Below are positions 46,601 to 63,557 of a stretch of DNA of 64,000 nt, in pieces; the stretch's first letter is position 1, and every line of letters begins with the position of its first letter. The notes under the pieces were generated by a model that had not been told where the DNA came from, searched no databases, and saw only the letters and a list, made by a program, of their open reading frames with translations. The DNA comes from Notospermus geniculatus. Taxonomy: Eukaryota; Nemertea; Pilidiophora; Heteronemertea; Lineidae. A program made the position numbers and the translations under genes. The stretch is taken from positions 28,267-92,266 of the forward strand of contig NMRB01000913.1 of NCBI GenBank assembly GCA_002633025.1. Direction: 5' to 3'.

Positions 46601-49600
46601 TGTACTATTCGATGCATCGAATAATGGGATTGGTCGGCGTTAGCGTTTCGGGGGTCTTTGCATCGAAAGCTTTCTGACTATCGTTGCGTTGCATATCTTG
46701 CCCAACACAATTTGATTTCCTTCTATAAATATTGACGGTTTGATTATCATGTCCAATGTGTGGTTTCATTGTGTACTTATGCTTATTCCATCATTCAACG
46801 TACAGTGACTTTCATGTCGTTTCATTAGTTATCTTGTCCCATAGGTATCATCAACATCATCGTTATTACCACATATTTATCGTGCAAATGGCAAGCCATG
46901 CAGGTGACCATTTTCATATAATTACACTCATTTTCCGGAGTGAAATTGGGACACTGTCATTTTCATTGTCAAATTAAACAAAAGAACGCTTGTCATGAAA
47001 AACTAAATACGGTCAACAAATTCTGTACTTCAGGGCCGTGGACGGAGTTTGTCCGTCCAGCCTCCAGAGAGTAGTGCCCGTGTGACATTTGCCAGTGTTT
47101 CCGTATATCTGTGTTCCCCTTGTTTGGGAAACGCTGGTAGACAGATTGACGCGTTTCTCTGTTTTCCCCCATTGTCGAGTCGCAGCGTATGCCGTCAGGC
47201 AAAACTTGGGGACATTCACAGGTGGGGAGCATTCAAAAACGTTACATCGTCGCGAGACTGACAGGAGTGCCTTTTTTGTTTTGTGTTAGAACAGTTTCGA
47301 TTATGGTCGTTCTATTCGTTATACCGCTTACGGGCCCTTCTCGGACTCCCTAGAATCTTTTGTACGGGGGAAAATTGAGGGGTGCCAGGTAATACCTTTT
47401 GGGCGAGGCCACAAAGACTATTGAAGGCCCGTTACCGGTGTAACGAACTGTAGTGGTTCTTAATTTTGCAGGCGCCATGTGCTCGAGCTCCACGAAAGTA
47501 CGGGGGTTGGGGATCTTGGCACCCCGTCGGGAAAGATCAAGCCACATCTCATCGGTAGTAAATGTTACGATGTTTCTGCACTAATCCTTCACCATTCAGT
47601 GTATTACCAGGCTACTCACACTTCATACTCTGTCACAGAGGTGAGCACAATGGCCCTGGCCATTTCATTAGCGGTTATTTTATTCTTACAATTGCTATGA
47701 CCTGCAGGTACATTACTAAACCCAAGGACTGATGAATTTGGGCGAACTAGCCATTACAAGTGGTGACTTTCCATCCATTGCTTCCAACGATTTCGGCAAG
47801 GACGCTGACGAAACAACGAAGTCATTCTCGGCACTCGTTTCAGGTCTTGGCTGGTGCGCCTGCCTCATCAGTTTCTACGTCGCCTGGTACTACAACGTGG
47901 TGATTGCCTGGTCAATCTACTACTTTTTTATGTCCTTTACCGGGACGCCGTGGACCTCCTGTGGTAACGAGTGGAATACGGAAAACTGCTGGGATGCCTA
48001 CGCCGCCAATGCGTCAGCGTGGAATGCGACAGACGGGGCGTCGTCAGCGAATGCTACTAATACGACAGAATGGGTCTCGCCAGCTGCCGAATACTTCGAG
48101 TAAATGCGTAATATACGTACTATTAAAAAAAAGCGTCCAACACGCCAGTGCGAACGCCTAGCCTTTTGTTCTGTGCTCGCTTCGTCGCATCGGACGATGG
48201 AATTGGCGTTCGCGTTGGTATTTCGGACGCTTTCCAGCTTTCCAGAAATGCTAACACAGGTAGTTTTCGCAAAGCTCGCGAAACGCCTATGCGAACGTCT
48301 ATCCTTTTGTTCGGTGCACTATTCGATGCATCGAATAATGGGATTGGTTGGCGTTAGCGTTTCGGGGTCTTTGCATCGAAAGTTTTCTGACTATCGTTGC
48401 GTTGCATATCTTGCCCAACACAATTTGATTTCCTTCTATAAATATTGTCGGTTTGATTACCATGTCCAATGTGTGGTTTCATTGTGTACTTATGCTATTC
48501 CACCATTCAACGTACAGCGACTTTCATGTCGTTTCATTAGTTATCTTGTCCCATAGGTATCATCAACATCATCGTTATTACCACATATTTATCGTGCAAA
48601 TGGCAAGCCAGGTGACCATTTTCATATAATTACACTCATTTTCCGGAGTGAAATTGGGACACTGTCATTTTCATTGTCAAATTAAACAAAAGAACGCTTG
48701 TCATGAAAAACTAAATACGGTCAACAAATTCTGTACTTCAGGGCCGTGGACGGAGCTTGTCCGTCCAGCCTCCAGAGAGTACTGCCCGTGTGGCATCTGC
48801 CAGTGTTTCCGTATGCCAGTGTTCCCCTTGTTTGGGAAACGCTGGTAGACAGATTGACGCGTTTCTTTGTTTGTCCCCATTGTCGAGTCGCAGCGTATGC
48901 CGTCAGGCAATACTTGGGAGACATTCACAGATGGGGAGCATTCAAAAACGTTACATCGTCGCGAGACTGACAGGAGTGCCGTTTTTTGGGTTGAACAGTT
49001 TCGACTATGGTCATTCTATTGGTTATGCCGCTTACGGGCCCTTCTCGGACTCCCTCGAATTTTTTGTACGGGGGAAAGTTGTGGGGTGCCGGGTAATACC
49101 TTTTGGGCGAGGCCACAAAGACTATTGAAGGCCATTACCGGTGTAACGATCTGTAGTGGTTCTTAATTTTGCAGGCGCCATGTGCTCGAGCTCCACGAAA
49201 GTACGGGGGTTGGGGATCTTGGCACCCCGTCGGGAAAGATCACGGGCTGTACCATCCTTGTCTTTGTTCTGCTGTACTTCAGCTTGTGGAAGGGCGTTAA
49301 GTCGATGGGCAAGGTAGGCTCGCTTGGAATATCTAGGCCGTGGGACCGAAAACGCCCGACCATTCTGACTCGTGTGAAAGTACATTTTTGCATGACATCT
49401 AAACCAAACCGTGCTTTATTTGATCAAGTTGATGGAAAATATTTCAAAATGACGACTATTTGGGATTTGTATTACCGGTATAATAGCTAGAGCGTGATGA
49501 TCTAGTGACATGGCAGTTGGCACGTTAAAAAGAAGTTATAATAACACAATCTAACATGTCTAATTCCGTATCTTTACAGGCTGTTTGGGTGACAGCCACC

Positions 49601-52600
49601 ATGCCCTACATTGTCCTTCTGATTCTACTTATACGAGGTCTGATGTTAGAGGGCGCTTTTGAGGGGATCAAATATATTTCATTGTACCACGAATGGAAAG
49701 GTTACACGAACATCAGGTATAACTTCGCCATGTCTAACTGGGAATGGTGACAACCTCGAACACACTTTTGTAGACCAATGGACAATAGCACTGAGACCAA
49801 GTGATGCTAAACACCAATCTGAAGAGGTCACCACCATCGTTCCTTGGCTAAGACCTCTGAAAAGGGCTGGAACCCAGCACAAGATTCTTGTGCTCATCGA
49901 TTTTACAAATTATTTGATAAAATAATCATACCGAAAATTAGAATTTGTTCCAATATTTGTAAAATTACTAATGACTATTTTAACATTCCGTTGGGTATTC
50001 GATGTTTTATTATGGAAAAAAGAACGAACTCTTTCGAATCCCTACGCAATTCGCTGTGCAACGGTCAGAAATTCATCCGCCACCAACAATGCATTTTCCA
50101 CTGTGGAAAAGTAGTACCGGTCTAGCCCTTTCCAGAGTTTAATGTGGCATTGAACTCTGGGTACGAGATTGGCTAAACACCAGCGTCGAGTGCGAAATCA
50201 CCGGAACCAATCAGAATACCTTTTACTCACGAGTAGAATGATTGGCTGATGGGAAAGGTCAGGGTTAGGCCCAACTTCATATCATTACACAGAGGATAAC
50301 ATCAATAAAATAATCATACCGAAAATTAGAATTTGTTCCAGTATTTGTAAAATTACTACTATTTTAACATTCCGTTGGGTATTCGATGTTTTATTACGGA
50401 AAAAAGAACGAACTCTTTCGAATCCCTACGCAATTCGCTGTGCAACGGTCAGAAATTCATCCGCCACCAACAATGCATTTTGCACTGTGGAAAAGTAGTA
50501 CCGGTCTAGCCCTTTCCAGAGTTTAATGTGGCATTGAACTCTGGGTACGAGATTGGCTAAACACCAGCGTCGAGTGCGAAATCACCGGAACCAATCAGAA
50601 TACCTTTTACTCACGAGTAGAATGATTGGCTGATGGGAAAGGTCAGGGTTAGGCCCAGCCTCATATCAGTACACAGAGGATAACATCCGATGATTACGTA
50701 CGCGACCGCACATTAAAGGAAATTTGATTGGGTTCGAAATTGAAGGCAACTTTCTGGGACGATGAGGACGGCCCAATGTTATAAAAGATGGCTTTACAAG
50801 AATGACAGTCTCCTGATATTTGTTACAGGTTTGGATTGATGCGGCTGTACAGATCTTTTATTCTGTAGGGGCAGGTTTTGGCGTCCACATAGCTTACTCA
50901 AGTTACAACCCACGGGACAATAACTGCCATAGGTATGATTCCACAAGACGGCGATTTTGACTTAGAAACACTGCCTGTGCTGGGGGCTTTATATACGGTC
51001 GTAGTGCTTTCAGCAATATAAACTCTTGCTAGTGCATGTACACATAATATTGCATGCCAACCACATATAGAAGTTCTAAATCCCCTCATCCTTGTTCCTC
51101 CTCCCTTAATGGAGATCCTTATTGTGGTTTCAGAGACTGCATCACGGCGTGCCTCGTCAATAGTTTCACCAGCATATTCTCTGGTTTTGTGGTATTTTCC
51201 TACCTTGGCTTCATGGCAGCATCTAAACACATGGAAATCAAAGACGTCGTTGCAGAAGGTGAGAAGACTTTTATCCTGAGGCTTATGTGATGTTCTTGAT
51301 TTCAACAGAGCATTTGACAGTGTGACTCCGACCCAGGCATTGGCACTCATTGCCAACCACTACACGGTCTATACTCGGATCTTTTGACCGAACTGAATCG
51401 TGCACCATTTGAAAACGTGATTAAGGAAGTCGCTGTTGCAAGTTGGTTGTATCCTCATCCCACAACCCAGACCATCGATGTAGAGTAATGAATGATAACT
51501 TCTTCGTGACCAGAACCAAGACCATCGATGTAGAATAATGAATGATAACTTCTTCGTGACCAGAAGGTTTCCCTTCCAGGGCCAGGGCTAGTGTTCATTG
51601 TTTACCCGGAGGCCATCGCCACGATCCCTGGGTCAGTTTTTTGGGCGCTTCTTTTCTTCCTCATGTTGCTCACCCTCGGGCTTGACAGCTCCGTAAGTAC
51701 CTCATACGATCATGGGGTGTGTTGTTGGGGTGTGTCTTATGGTAGAATTGTGAAATGACGATTTTATGACTTGTACAAATCGGTATAAAATTTGTTTCCA
51801 CAAATGACATGGCTCTCAAGAGTGCAGTAATCTTCTGGTCTGTTGCCATTCCATACAAACTTGATTCCAGTGTACCGCTCGGAATAGTTCCCATTGATTG
51901 ACGTACGGTCTAGTATCTATTAGGCCCAGTTTTCCAAGATAAAGAAGGAAAACGTTTCAACTGCGCTCTGTTTACATTGTTTTTGATGTTTTCCCAGCAT
52001 GCACATGTACATGTACTTGTACCTTGTGTAAATAGTATCATTTACCTCGCATTTATTCTTGCTTTTCTTTATCGTCTAGTTCGGGGGCCTTGAGTCTATT
52101 CTAACAGGTCTCAAAGATGAATACGCTGACCTGTTCAAGCGGTATAAATGGAGCAGAGAGATAGCTACTGCCCTCGTATGTCTTGTTGCCTTTCTGTTCT
52201 CAATAATGAACTCCACTCAAGTAAGTTCAAAACCCACTGGTTCAGATCATTGATGACAATAAACAATTCTTTTCGCCGATTTTGATATTTTCCTCCTGTC
52301 GCAGAGGACAAAGTAGGCTGCCGTACTGTGCCATGCCCACAATTTGCATGCCTTTGCCTGGATGGTACTACCCCAAGGAGAGGTTTCCGACATTGTTGCC
52401 ACATACGTGACCGAGTAAGCAGGTTCAACGTGCGAATTTAAAGCTGCATTTGGCCATTAGCTACTGCAACCTAGCTGCCACTATTGAAGTCTGCTGCGAG
52501 TGCACTCTTCGAGAGTGATCGCCCTCTGTTAAAATACAAGCGAAGCAATCCGACAATCTCCTTCGTATTAATCCATTCGTCTCTCCTTTTTCACGATGCG

Positions 52601-54733
52601 AATTGGTGTATGGTTTCGAAATGTTTTGAAACATGATTTTCCAGGGTGGATTGTATACGGTGACCCTGATGGACAACTACAGCGCCGGCATCTCTATTCT
52701 CTTCGTAGCTCTGTCACAGGCTATCTGTGTAAGCTGGGTCTATGGTAAGGAAAGCAAATACAGCTTCTTCTAGAAAGGAATAAATCAGGGCCTATATTCA
52801 TAAAACCTTGCTAGCTTAGTTGGTTGCTAGTTGTGTACATTGGCCTGTACAAAAACTGGGCACTTTAGCAGGTAACTAGGCCTGGCAAGGTTTTATGAAT
52901 ATGGGCCCAGAAAACCAAGGAACGTGCTGTTTGGGAAGACAATGAATAGGGAGCAGGTATTTGGTGCAAGAGTGAGCGTCTCAACAATTTTCTGACCGCA
53001 CTATCTTTGCCAAACTTTCGTGATATACTGTGATGACTTGGACGAGGAGACTATGACTGATTGCCCAGTACGCATCGAAATGAATATCAATGGTCCTCCC
53101 CTTAAAAGAATAAAACTGCCGTTCTGCAAAAAAACGGGAGGGCAAGCATGATTATAATTTACAATGGCTTTGGTCCTGCCCTGAGGTCTAACAGTATAGG
53201 CCTGATTTTACCATTCCAGGAATGGACCAATTCTGCGAGGATGCAAAATCCATGCTGGGATTTTATCCTGGGTTTTATTGGAGATTCTGTTGGAAATACT
53301 TGAGTCCAGTGTTTCTGATGGTGAGTTACTGCAGGTGTCTCCCAAGGTAGGCCTAATGCAAATGGGCGGCTTTGTTTTGGAAGTAACCGTCGCGACTGCT
53401 GATGGTCTATGGAACAGGCCAGCACTCTTCTATATACGTACATGTACTTATAATACAACGATAACAGTGTTGTAGTCGAATTCGTTGTGATGCAGTCAAC
53501 GTACATAATCAGCAAGAAATACAATGTAGAAATGGGATTGCGTGAAAAGGCGGTGAAGGATGCCCATGTATACTTCTTTCTTCTCCAGACTATCGTGGTA
53601 TGGAGCTTGATCAGTCATACTCACCTGACCCTCGACCTGGCCACTGGAAAATACGAATACCCTGATTGGGCCGATGGTGTCGCCTGGTATCTCACCTGTT
53701 CTAGCCTCATCCTCATACCAATATTTGCTGTGTACACCCTGGTAACTGCCAGAGGAAACTCATTTAGATTAGTAAGTATTGGTAGATGTAGAGTTAAATG
53801 GCGCAAAATTTCGCATGCTTGCAGTGAAGAACGCTATTTGACTGACTATTCTCAAAACGGCGTGAAGGCACTAGAAGTCTGGCAAGGAAGTCGTTGGATT
53901 GGTCGGGCCGCCACCACCCCGCCAGCGATGGTGCTGATCTATTGGTGCATACTTGCCCATGTACTACGAGATCAGAGGAAAATGGGTGGTATGATGTACC
54001 TTCTCGTCAAACTTTTACATGTTTTATATTGGGATTTGTTCCTTTCATTCCTACAGAAACTGGCGTATAGCATCACTCCAGTCAGCGAGCATCCAGACAT
54101 TGAGAGAGGTTACATTAAACGGTTCAAGGTACTTTCCTTTCATCACTTGTCCCGCTCTGTCATGTCTGTACTCGCGATTGTGTGTCGTGAGTACACAGTT
54201 GTTACTTCCAATTGCCCAAATCATGCAACCCCATACTGTAATACTATTACAGTGGCGGATCCAGGAGTTGCCGAACGGGGGGGGGCGTGGAATGGGCAAA
54301 CTCCATTCCCTGAGCGCCGAAGGCGCGAAGCCCCGAAAATGTGGGGGTAAAAGTGCCGGAAACGCGATTTCCTGGCACCTGGGCAGGCCAAATTAGGCCT
54401 ACATGTATCTTGGCAAGGGCAAGTAAACGACCCCATCCACGTGAGTAACGCGAGTATAGGTTAAGATGGTCTCTTCCATAATACTTCAGAGGGCCAATAA
54501 TGCTTTGGGTTTGGAAAAATACATCAACAGATACAATAAATGTCTCATTTCAGTTGGCACATTGGATATCATTCGGCCCTAAAGAAGGGTTGATTCCGTG
54601 CCTATGCTGCCTACGTAGTCCATGTTGCAGAACTGACACACAGATTGCAGACGATCAGCCGGGAGACAAGGATCCTGAAAAGAGTGAAAGAGAAAAAAGC
54701 GCAGGCAGTTACAAGCATGTACCTAATGTGTAG
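40663..54733 (+). CDS. SLC6 monoamine transporter A (dopamine/noradrenaline-like)
   Basis: Fourteen exons: 40663-40912, 44863-44994, 45373-45628, 49175-49313, 49580-49716, 50829-50932, 51134-51258, 51580-51692, 52080-52220, 52645-52744, 53220-53320, 53589-53771, 54057-54128, 54554-54733. They total 2033 nt, about 677 residues, in the family range. The start is ATG in CAACATGG. TM1 reads [20 protein letters not shown]; the Asp there is the amine-binding residue of monoamine transporters (amino-acid/GABA members have Gly). TM3 has [13 protein letters not shown]; the large external loop has the conserved Cys pair ([11 protein letters not shown]) and several N-x-S/T sites; TM8 has PEAIATIPG and LTLGLDS. 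It would import an amine with Na+ and Cl- across the plasma membrane. Odd: exon 3 and part of exon 4 are duplicated, and the exon 5/6 junction is one base short of phase. Confidence 0.93.
41403..41516. mobile_element. MITE, CAAGGTTTTATGAATA family, copy 1
   Basis: Ends GGGCC-AATATCCATAAAACC and the inverse GCAAGGTTTTATGAATAC match the copy at 52788-52908. It lies in intron 1 of transporter A. Confidence 0.7.
43123..43729. mobile_element. Mariner-like MITE with TA duplication
   Basis: TA precedes (43121-43122) and follows (43730-43731) an element whose ends read CAGGATGTCCCAAA. The terminal inverted repeats extend about 45 bp (AACCAGGCAA and CTCAG are shared). CAGG(A/G)TGTCCCA ends with a TA duplication are typical of mariner elements. 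There is no transposase frame. In intron 1 of transporter A. Confidence 0.8.
44434..44591. mobile_element. 158-bp near-perfect hairpin MITE
   Basis: TAGTTCTTTGGGTGGCACTC starts an arm that is matched inverted to 44591 for about 65 bp, with a 10-nt loop near 44510 and one extra CCCGGGTTGTAA block in the right arm. The RNA of intron 1 of transporter A would fold into a long stem here. Confidence 0.8.
45373..45628 (+). CDS. SLC6 A exon 3, first copy
   Basis: 256 nt, phase 1 in and phase 2 out, acceptor TTTCAG, donor GTAAAT. It encodes TM3 and the large glycosylated external loop. The protein it encodes is identical to that of the second copy at 47844-48099. Either copy joins in phase to exon 2 and to exon 4. 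Confidence 0.9.
45660..46415. mobile_element. Insertion in the first copy of intron 3
   Basis: This ~756-bp block is absent from the second copy of the duplication, where the flanks join directly. ATTAAAAAA occurs at both edges and looks like a target duplication. It starts with repeated CGAGCCGCTCGATGA hairpins and ends with an inverted related word (CGAGCCGGGCTTGATAAATA). A tRNA-like SINE segment lies within. Confidence 0.7.
46226..46296 (-). mobile_element. tRNA-like SINE head
   Basis: On the minus strand a tRNA-like 70-mer has a perfect B box (GGTTCGATTCC), a TGGGCTTACACCCCTGAGGTC anticodon-arm region (shown in part) and a TTGGCACATTGCAAAGGTG A-box region. The first bases do not pair well with the 3' end, so a SINE head is more likely than a tRNA gene. 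Confidence 0.55.
47472..47538 (+). pseudogene. Truncated duplicate of SLC6 A exon 4
   Basis: 67 nt identical to the start of the true exon 4 (49175-49241), with the same acceptor. After GGGAAAGATC the sequence diverges, so the TM4 half and the normal donor are missing. Reading through meets no stop for about 50 codons beyond the break, but the protein would lose TM4. It marks the breakpoint of the duplication. Confidence 0.85.
47844..48099 (+). CDS. SLC6 A exon 3, second copy
   Basis: Same length, splice sites and phases as 45373-45628. By eye the two differ at four positions (two TTC/TTT, GCT/GCG, GCA/GCT), all silent. It lies closer to the only complete exon 4. The transcript could use one copy or the other; using both would keep neither the phase nor the fold (256 nt is not a multiple of three). 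Confidence 0.85.
49922..50690. repeat. 388-bp tandem duplication in intron 5 of SLC6 A
   Basis: 49922-50300 and 50310-50690 are nearly identical copies, separated by a few differences and one 7-bp deletion near 50357. Each contains AGCCCTTTCCAGAG and CTCTGGGTACGAGATTG, the dispersed repeat also found at 11680-11770. Confidence 0.85.
51464..51567. repeat. ~54-bp tandem duplication at the 3' end of intron 7
   Basis: ACCATCGATGTAGAGTAATG (and following) is repeated once with one change, ending about 13 bp before the acceptor of exon 8. It doubles the sequence where a branch point would lie. Confidence 0.75.
52788..52908. mobile_element. MITE, CAAGGTTTTATGAATA family, copy 2
   Basis: GGGCCTATATTCATAAAACC at the left and its inverse at the right, 121 bp, in intron 10 of transporter A. 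Same family as 41403-41516. Confidence 0.8.
54248..54440. mobile_element. DNA-transposon end fragment in intron 13
   Basis: The phrase CAGTGGCGGATCCAG followed by a G-run is a common end of animal hAT-type elements, as I recall it. No matching other end was found. Confidence 0.4.
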
Positions 54734-61359
<6,626 letters not shown>

Positions 61360-61677
61360 GTAAGCAAATTGCCTTTCCGTATATTGAGCATGATCTAACA
61401 ATCGATTTAGAGCAGATTGTCGTCAGTAGATGGAGATGTGCCCGCTAAAGAGTTCCCGTTATCTTTCTTCGCCCAAGGACGGTTCATCAAACGGTATACT
61501 CCTTTCTGTCAAGTTCTTCTCTAGGAAACTTCCAGTCACACGTATAAACATTCAAAAATTCTATTCTCTACCTCTACTGGCTGCAACCGAGGAAGCCTAC
61601 ACAGTTGTGGCTCGGCTCATCACAGAGAATGCTTCTCCTTTCAGCCCTACCCAGCATTCTGTTGTCCACCATTAGCT

Positions 61678-61785
61678 TTATTTCTCCTCTTCTTTCCTCT
61701 TCCTTTCCTTTTTCGCTTTCCCTTGCCCTTGTTTCTTCGTTTTCCTTTTCCATTTATCTTACCTTTCCTTTTCCTTCGACCTAAA
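61678..61785 (+). repeat. Polypyrimidine tract
   Basis: About 110 bp made almost wholly of C and T (CTTCCTTTTCC-like words), a low-complexity tract inside intron 2 of transporter B. Confidence 0.8.
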
Positions 61786-61849
61786 GAAAGGTCAGGATCG
61801 GTAACACAGTTAAAAGAAAGAAGAATAAATTTAGTAAGGAAAATACTAA

Positions 61850-61966
61850 GGCCCGTATTCTAGAAGCCTCCTTAACTCTAAGGTCCACTTTAATCTTTTG
61901 TATTCTGCCCTGCAAACAATAGCTAAAGGAAAACCTTAGAGTTAAGGAAGGTTCTAGAATACGGCC
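61850..61966. mobile_element. MITE, GGCCGTATTCTAGAAGC family, copy 2
   Basis: Inverted relative of 59932-60048; same length and interior (CTGCCCTGCAAACAATAGCT is shared). Confidence 0.85.
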
Positions 61967-62128
61967 CTAGATAAACCCTAGATACAAAATAACCCCCACG
62001 AAATAGTTGAAATGTAAAAGTACCACAGTCTACAAGTGTCGTCAGCTTTCTCTTTGATTCACTTCGGTATACCTTATTTTCCCTAACCTGAATCGGGCAG
62101 GTTAGGTTCAAATTGGTATCCAACTTAC

Positions 62129-63154
62129 CAAAAACTGTACAGGCAGTGCACCTTTTTACACTCGTAACCATCTTTTTCGATGGGTTGGCGAAGACATAAC
62201 AGGCCGTGCTATCACCATCGAAGAAGGTTCTACATCTTCCGCGGATTTCCTTTGCTTTGCGAAGCTTATTGCACGTGCCCTTACATTCAATCTGATCTGC
62301 GGCGGCTGGGTTCTTGAAGACGTGTTCTGTCAAACGAAAGCTTTCATCAGAACTGTATTCATGAACTGTAAAAAATCCCATTCCATAAAGCTGCGTTTAG
62401 CTGACACGCGGAATGCGGATTGCGGAACGCGGAAGCGGAAAATGCAATGCATTTTCGCATACAATATACATATCGTTCCGCCGGGGATTCCGCATCCCTA
62501 TACCGCATTCCGGATGTCTGGTAAACGCAGCTTTACGCTACCAATCAAATGACAATGAAATAATATTCTCAACTGGACATGTCAATCCGATTTCTTCTGG
62601 CTGTTAAACCAGCAGCACACCAGGCGATATCACAAGCGATCAGGGTCGATCGCACAGAAAGTCCGACAGTGCTTTCGGTGCCCATCGGCGGTTTAGTTAA
62701 TGGAAAAATGCGTTATAACTAACTGCCGATAGGCGCCGGTAGCACTATCGGACTTTCTGTGCGGTCAGCCTCGATCGCAAGCGGGCAAAATCCGCTGTTG
62801 ACGCCAGGTGTGCGCTGGACAGCGATGCATGGAATCTTCTCGCCAGCGATAGTCGCCCATTGTCAAACAACCAAAGCCGATATCGCCTTGTCTGCGGTGG
62901 CTGGCGAGAGGGTCGAGTAGGTGGCTTGCGATATCGCCTAGTGGGTTGCTGGCTTTACCTACTTGGTCTTCTGTACACCCTTCCTTTGTACTCTGTCATC
63001 GCCTTGACTCTACTGAGAACATTCCCACCCTTGCTGTAGATATAACAAGTCCCCGGAGTGACTGTGGCATCATGCATGGCAATGCAGCGTTTCCCAGTCT
63101 TCTGACAGACTTTCTGGCAGGCTGCAGCGTTCATGGACCCTTGGAACATCCGCT
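62129..63154 (-). CDS. Nested cysteine-rich protein, two exons visible
   Basis: Exon a (63154-62959) and exon b (62352-62129) have GT/AG sites and join in phase. Exon a encodes a Cys-rich segment (ACQKVCQKTGKRCIAMHD, GTCYIYSKGGNV) resembling a PAN/apple-like disulfide fold; exon b encodes a second Cys-rich segment (IECKGTCNKL, RGRCRTFF, ACYVF, KRCTACTVFG). Apple-like domains occur in secreted and surface proteins and bind proteins or sugars; that match is tentative. The gene lies on the opposite strand inside an intron of transporter B. An upstream exon ending at 63569 (donor GTAAGT) is possible; downstream exons are not identified. Two MITEs fill most of the intron between a and b. Confidence 0.5.
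62387..62534. mobile_element. MITE with AAAGCTGCGTTTA ends
   Basis: AAAGCTGCGTTTAG at the left and GTAAACGCAGCTTT at the right; about 148 bp, with GCGGAA-rich inverted interior. It lies inside the intron of the nested gene. Confidence 0.8.
62606..62956. mobile_element. MITE abutting the splice donor of the nested gene
   Basis: Ends AACCAGCAGCACACCAGG and, inverted, AAAGCCAGCAACCCACTAGG; both are followed by CGATATC. A second, inner inverted pair lies near 62656-62765 (AGAAAGTCCGA). Same end family as 27084-27440. Its last base lies 2 bp from exon a, so the donor reads GT plus AAAG supplied by the element. Confidence 0.8.
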
Positions 63155-63290
63155 CTGAAACAGTAACACAATCACCTTTGACCACATTTTATTATTTTTT
63201 AACTTCGGGGTTTAATGCTTAAGTTAGCAAGAACACTTGTTGCACCTTCATCTGCAACACCACAATAAGGCTACAAAAACTAATATTTGG

Positions 63291-63557
63291 TAAAGTGTTT
63301 TTCACATTGAACTGGCCAAAGGTACTTAGTTGAACTCAGGAATGTGACTAGATCACATTTACCGAGAGGTAGTGGTGTTGCACAACACTGACTTGAAAAC
63401 AGATTATAGCTCTTTCATGGTGTCAGCCAAAGCTGGTCAGCCATGACACTGGCTGCGGAGGGTTGTGTAACATTATTATTTGTGATCATGCCATTACAGT
63501 TTAGTGACAAGAGGTCAGCCAAGTACCTTTGGCCAGTTCAATGTGAAAAACACTTTA
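63291..63557. mobile_element. MITE with TAAAGTGTTTTTCACATTG ends
   Basis: The 38-bp left end is matched almost perfectly by the inverted right end (CAATGTGAAAAACACTTTA). 267 bp, non-coding, located 10 bp inside a candidate donor at 63568. Confidence 0.85.
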
